64,000 nucleotides of DNA from Ignavibacteria bacterium. Lineage in GTDB: Bacteria > Bacteroidota > Ignavibacteria > Kapaibacteriales > UBA2268. The notes beneath the pieces are model-generated. The model was not told where the DNA came from and ran no database searches. It saw nothing but the letters and a program-made list of their open reading frames with translations. The position numbers and the translations under genes were made by a program. The stretch's first letter is position 1. Every line of letters begins with the position of its first letter. The DNA lies in assembly GCA_012518115.1 (NCBI GenBank), contig JAAYTD010000087.1, forward strand, positions 86,568 to 150,567. The letters run 5' to 3'. Shown piece by piece: positions 62,403 through 64,000 of the stretch.

Positions 62403-62432
62403 TTCATTTATATTTATTTATAGTGTGCTTAA

Positions 62433-62933
62433 TTAATGTATCCTAAAATATATTGTCATCGTATGAAAATTATGAAACATCAGAAATATAATTACTGTCA
62501 AAATAAAAAACCAGCGTCTATAGGGCAGTTTGAAATAAAATGAATTTCCAATAAATCCGATTCCTGTTAGCCATAACAATGGTGTATATGCAGGTGCCAT
62601 AAATCCAAAAATATTAGAACTCCAGCTGCTTTCGGGAAAGTAAATCAAGACAAGCCAAGAAGCAAAGTATAGTATTGTTCCACCCAAATATAAAATAAAT
62701 CCCCGTTTTTGTGTCAATGTTGAAATGCTTAAAGGCATAAGTAAAGTAAGTATAAAAACCAATGTTCTAGAAATATTTTCAGCATATTTCAACCACGCAG
62801 GAATATCTTTCCAAAATATTTCGGGTTGATACTCTTGGGGCAATTTGTTTGTCAAGACAATATTCCATATCATAATCGGAAGTGTCAAGAGAAAACAGTT
62901 AAGCAAGTATTTTTTTATAGTTTCGATATTCAT
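62433..62933 (-). CDS. Five-helix membrane protein, unknown function
   Basis: The 166-residue product has about five membrane segments (LLNCFLLTLPIMIWNIVL, TLVFILTLLMPLSISTL, GFILYLGGTILYFASWLVLIYF, TPLLWLTGIGFIGNSFYF, WFFILTVIIFLMFHNFHT) with a C-terminal HNFHT. No known motif. It lies 30 bp upstream of the intact oxidoreductase and 13 bp downstream of a broken paralogue of it. Confidence 0.6.
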   Translation of the reverse strand: MNIETIKKYLLNCFLLTLPIMIWNIVLTNKLPQEYQPEIFWKDIPAWLKYAENISRTLVFILTLLMPLSISTLTQKRGFILYLGGTILYFASWLVLIYFPESSWSSNIFGFMAPAYTPLLWLTGIGFIGNSFYFKLPYRRWFFILTVIIFLMFHNFHTMTIYFRIH

Positions 62934-62946
62934 TCTATTTTCATTA

Positions 62947-63039
62947 TTAATGTTGTGTTTGTTGCGACGACTGTTTTTTTACTTCTTTGAGTTGAAGGAC
63001 TTCGGGTTGTCCGTATTTAGTACATATAACTGCTTTCAT
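62947..63039 (-). pseudogene. 5' fragment of an MDR oxidoreductase
   Basis: The minus strand reads MKAVICTKYGQPEVLQLKEVKKQ, clearly the start of the same family as the intact gene 61488-62402, and then SSQQTQH and a stop. Only about 30 codons remain. It was too short and in the wrong frame for the track. It implies an older tandem copy that has been lost or broken. Confidence 0.75.
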
Positions 63040-63074
63040 TTCTTATCGCTGTAACGTTATTTAAATTCTATGTA

Positions 63075-63683
63075 TTATAATAGCTTGCTAATTTTTGAAT
63101 AATTTATTATTAATGACCCATATAGTATTATCAAATTAACTCTTTGAAATAATCCTGTATATTTCAAAAAACCTGCTGTCCTATTTTCTGATAAAATAAA
63201 TAAAACAAAGGTTAATAATCCCAGAACAAAGATGATTAAATTAATAATTTTACAATCATGAAGTTCATTTATCCAAACTGCCCATAGAGGACACATAGTT
63301 AATAAAATAAACCCTATTCCAGACGCTATCCCATGAATTTTTCCACTGGTCGTTTCGGGAACACCTTGAATATCTTCCGGGAAAACACCTGCTAAAACAC
63401 ACCCTATTCCAAATATAATAATTCCAATAGCATACCAATTATGAGCCCAAGTTTTTTGATCAAAAAGAAGGTGTTGTCCTATAGAAAACAGTAAGAATAA
63501 TACTCCTACTACTATGAGGTTTACTCGTTGATATAGTTGTACAGGACTACTATTTGTCCCAAGAGTACTTATTGTCTGGATTAAATGATTATAGTTAGGA
63601 TATTTCGTTCCAATAATAACAGGTACTAACAAATCACCTAAAGATGCTATTAATAGTATAAAAAATAAAAAATGTTTTAACAT
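63075..63683 (-). CDS. DUF998 membrane protein
   Basis: The 202-residue polytopic protein has the DUF998 pattern: ILLIASLGDLLVPVIIG, PNYNHLIQTISTLGTNSSP, FGIGCVLAGVFPED, and a second half with HGIASGIGFILLTMCPLWAV. There are six or so helices. The function is unknown; the family is common in bacteria and archaea. It stands upstream of the small membrane-protein group and shares the strand. Confidence 0.8.
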   Translation of the reverse strand: MLKHFLFFILLIASLGDLLVPVIIGTKYPNYNHLIQTISTLGTNSSPVQLYQRVNLIVVGVLFLLFSIGQHLLFDQKTWAHNWYAIGIIIFGIGCVLAGVFPEDIQGVPETTSGKIHGIASGIGFILLTMCPLWAVWINELHDCKIINLIIFVLGLLTFVLFILSENRTAGFLKYTGLFQRVNLIILYGSLIINYSKISKLL

Positions 63684-63801
63684 AGAATTTTCTCTTTGGT
63701 AGATTCAACAAGCAAATGCAGTTTTTTATTTACAAAATTATAAAAAATATTAATAAGTTTTTGGAAGTTCAAATCTTTTCTTGGTCTGTTGTTAATTTTA
63801 C

Positions 63802-64000
63802 TCACAATTCTTTTCTAAAAAACATTTCTTTTTCTTTAATCAAAACAACTATAGTAAAGATAAGTAACAATATTGTTTGAATTACTTTGCTGTCAGGATG
63901 TGTGGCAAATATCTCATTTGATACATTAGCTGAACAATGAAATACTATTGTAATAAAGATATTTCGGTTTGTTTTGTAATAGAGCCAATTCATTAATATA
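63802..64000 (-). CDS. CPBP-family intramembrane metalloprotease, C-terminal part (runs off the window)
   Basis: The frame is open to the window edge, so the upstream part is missing. WLYYKTNRNIFITIVFHCSANV resembles the final CPBP/Abi motif with its His and the following Asn (HxxxN). A last membrane helix, ILLLIFTIVVLI, and a basic tail follow. The family includes prenyl-protease-like and bacteriocin self-immunity proteins. The other active-site Glu residues are not within the window. Confidence 0.6.
   Translation of the reverse strand, partial: ILMNWLYYKTNRNIFITIVFHCSANVSNEIFATHPDSKVIQTILLLIFTIVVLIKEKEMFFRKEL

Overview
The window is a chromosomal segment of a strongly AT-rich bacterium (low GC judged by eye, not computed). 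It is most likely a member of the Bacteroidota/Chlorobiota (FCB) group, possibly Kapabacteria- or Ignavibacteria-like. The evidence is Bacteroidota-type promoters (TAnnTTTG at the -7 position), a secreted subtilase with a C-terminal domain resembling a type IX secretion signal, an LptD-like outer-membrane protein, a TonB-dependent receptor, several lipoproteins, a DUF3467 protein, and ThyX in place of ThyA. The EF-G has a mitochondrial/spirochaete-like (spdEFG1-type) sequence. The assignment is inference; no 16S rRNA gene is present.

Layout, left to right. 0-4.2 kb: partial LptD, RecX, a thioredoxin-like lipoprotein, DapA and a FemAB/GNAT-like protein. 4.3-7.9 kb: two adjacent DUF262 genes (GmrSD-like, probable defence) bracketed by direct copies of a genome repeat. 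8-13.4 kb: a DUF3467 protein, a TPR lipoprotein, ThyX, a secreted protein of unknown role and a YfbR-like HD protein. 13.4-26.3 kb: an S9 peptidase, a GT2, MutS2, tRNA-Asn and tRNA-Met, a BFN-UVR protein, a methyltransferase-GT4-TPR fusion, EF-G and tRNA-Leu. 26.4-34.5 kb: mostly minus-strand housekeeping genes (RmlC, rhomboid, STAS, RlpA, a DUF4139 protein, RuvX, an O-methyltransferase, an SPFH protein and proline dehydrogenase). 34.7-50 kb: rpmH-rnpA-yidD, RuvA, RecO, a CorC-like protein, PdxA, the giant subtilase, a PgpH-like phosphodiesterase and a TonB-dependent receptor.

50.2-53.5 kb is a compact minus-strand operon: a DUF134 regulator, two NifX/NafY-type Fe-Mo-cofactor-domain proteins, a DUF5320 protein and two MinD/Mrp ATPases carrying ferredoxin clusters. 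This is the gene content of the orange-protein (ORP) type clusters. A perfect 14-bp palindrome overlaps its promoter. 53.6-56.9 kb holds an RNase J-like metallo-beta-lactamase protein coupled to a predicted PD-(D/E)XK nuclease, then a frameshifted gene of unknown function. Both transcripts have the same exact 41-nt promoter copy, 1000 bp apart. RtcB RNA ligase and DNA polymerase IV follow on the other strand. The last 4.5 kb has a phytase-like esterase, small membrane proteins, a quinone-oxidoreductase-like gene with a 5' remnant of a paralogue, a DUF998 protein and the end of a CPBP protease.

Most intergenic gaps longer than about 150 bp are occupied by short mosaic repeats. The main family (about 50 bp) has two stem-loops, and its second stem shows compensatory changes between copies, so it behaves like a structured REP-type element. 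No CRISPR array, rRNA gene, transposase or integrase was seen. The best candidates for under-described systems are the DUF262 pair (4.3-7.9 kb) and the nuclease/RNase J-like pair with its duplicated promoter (53.6-56.9 kb).
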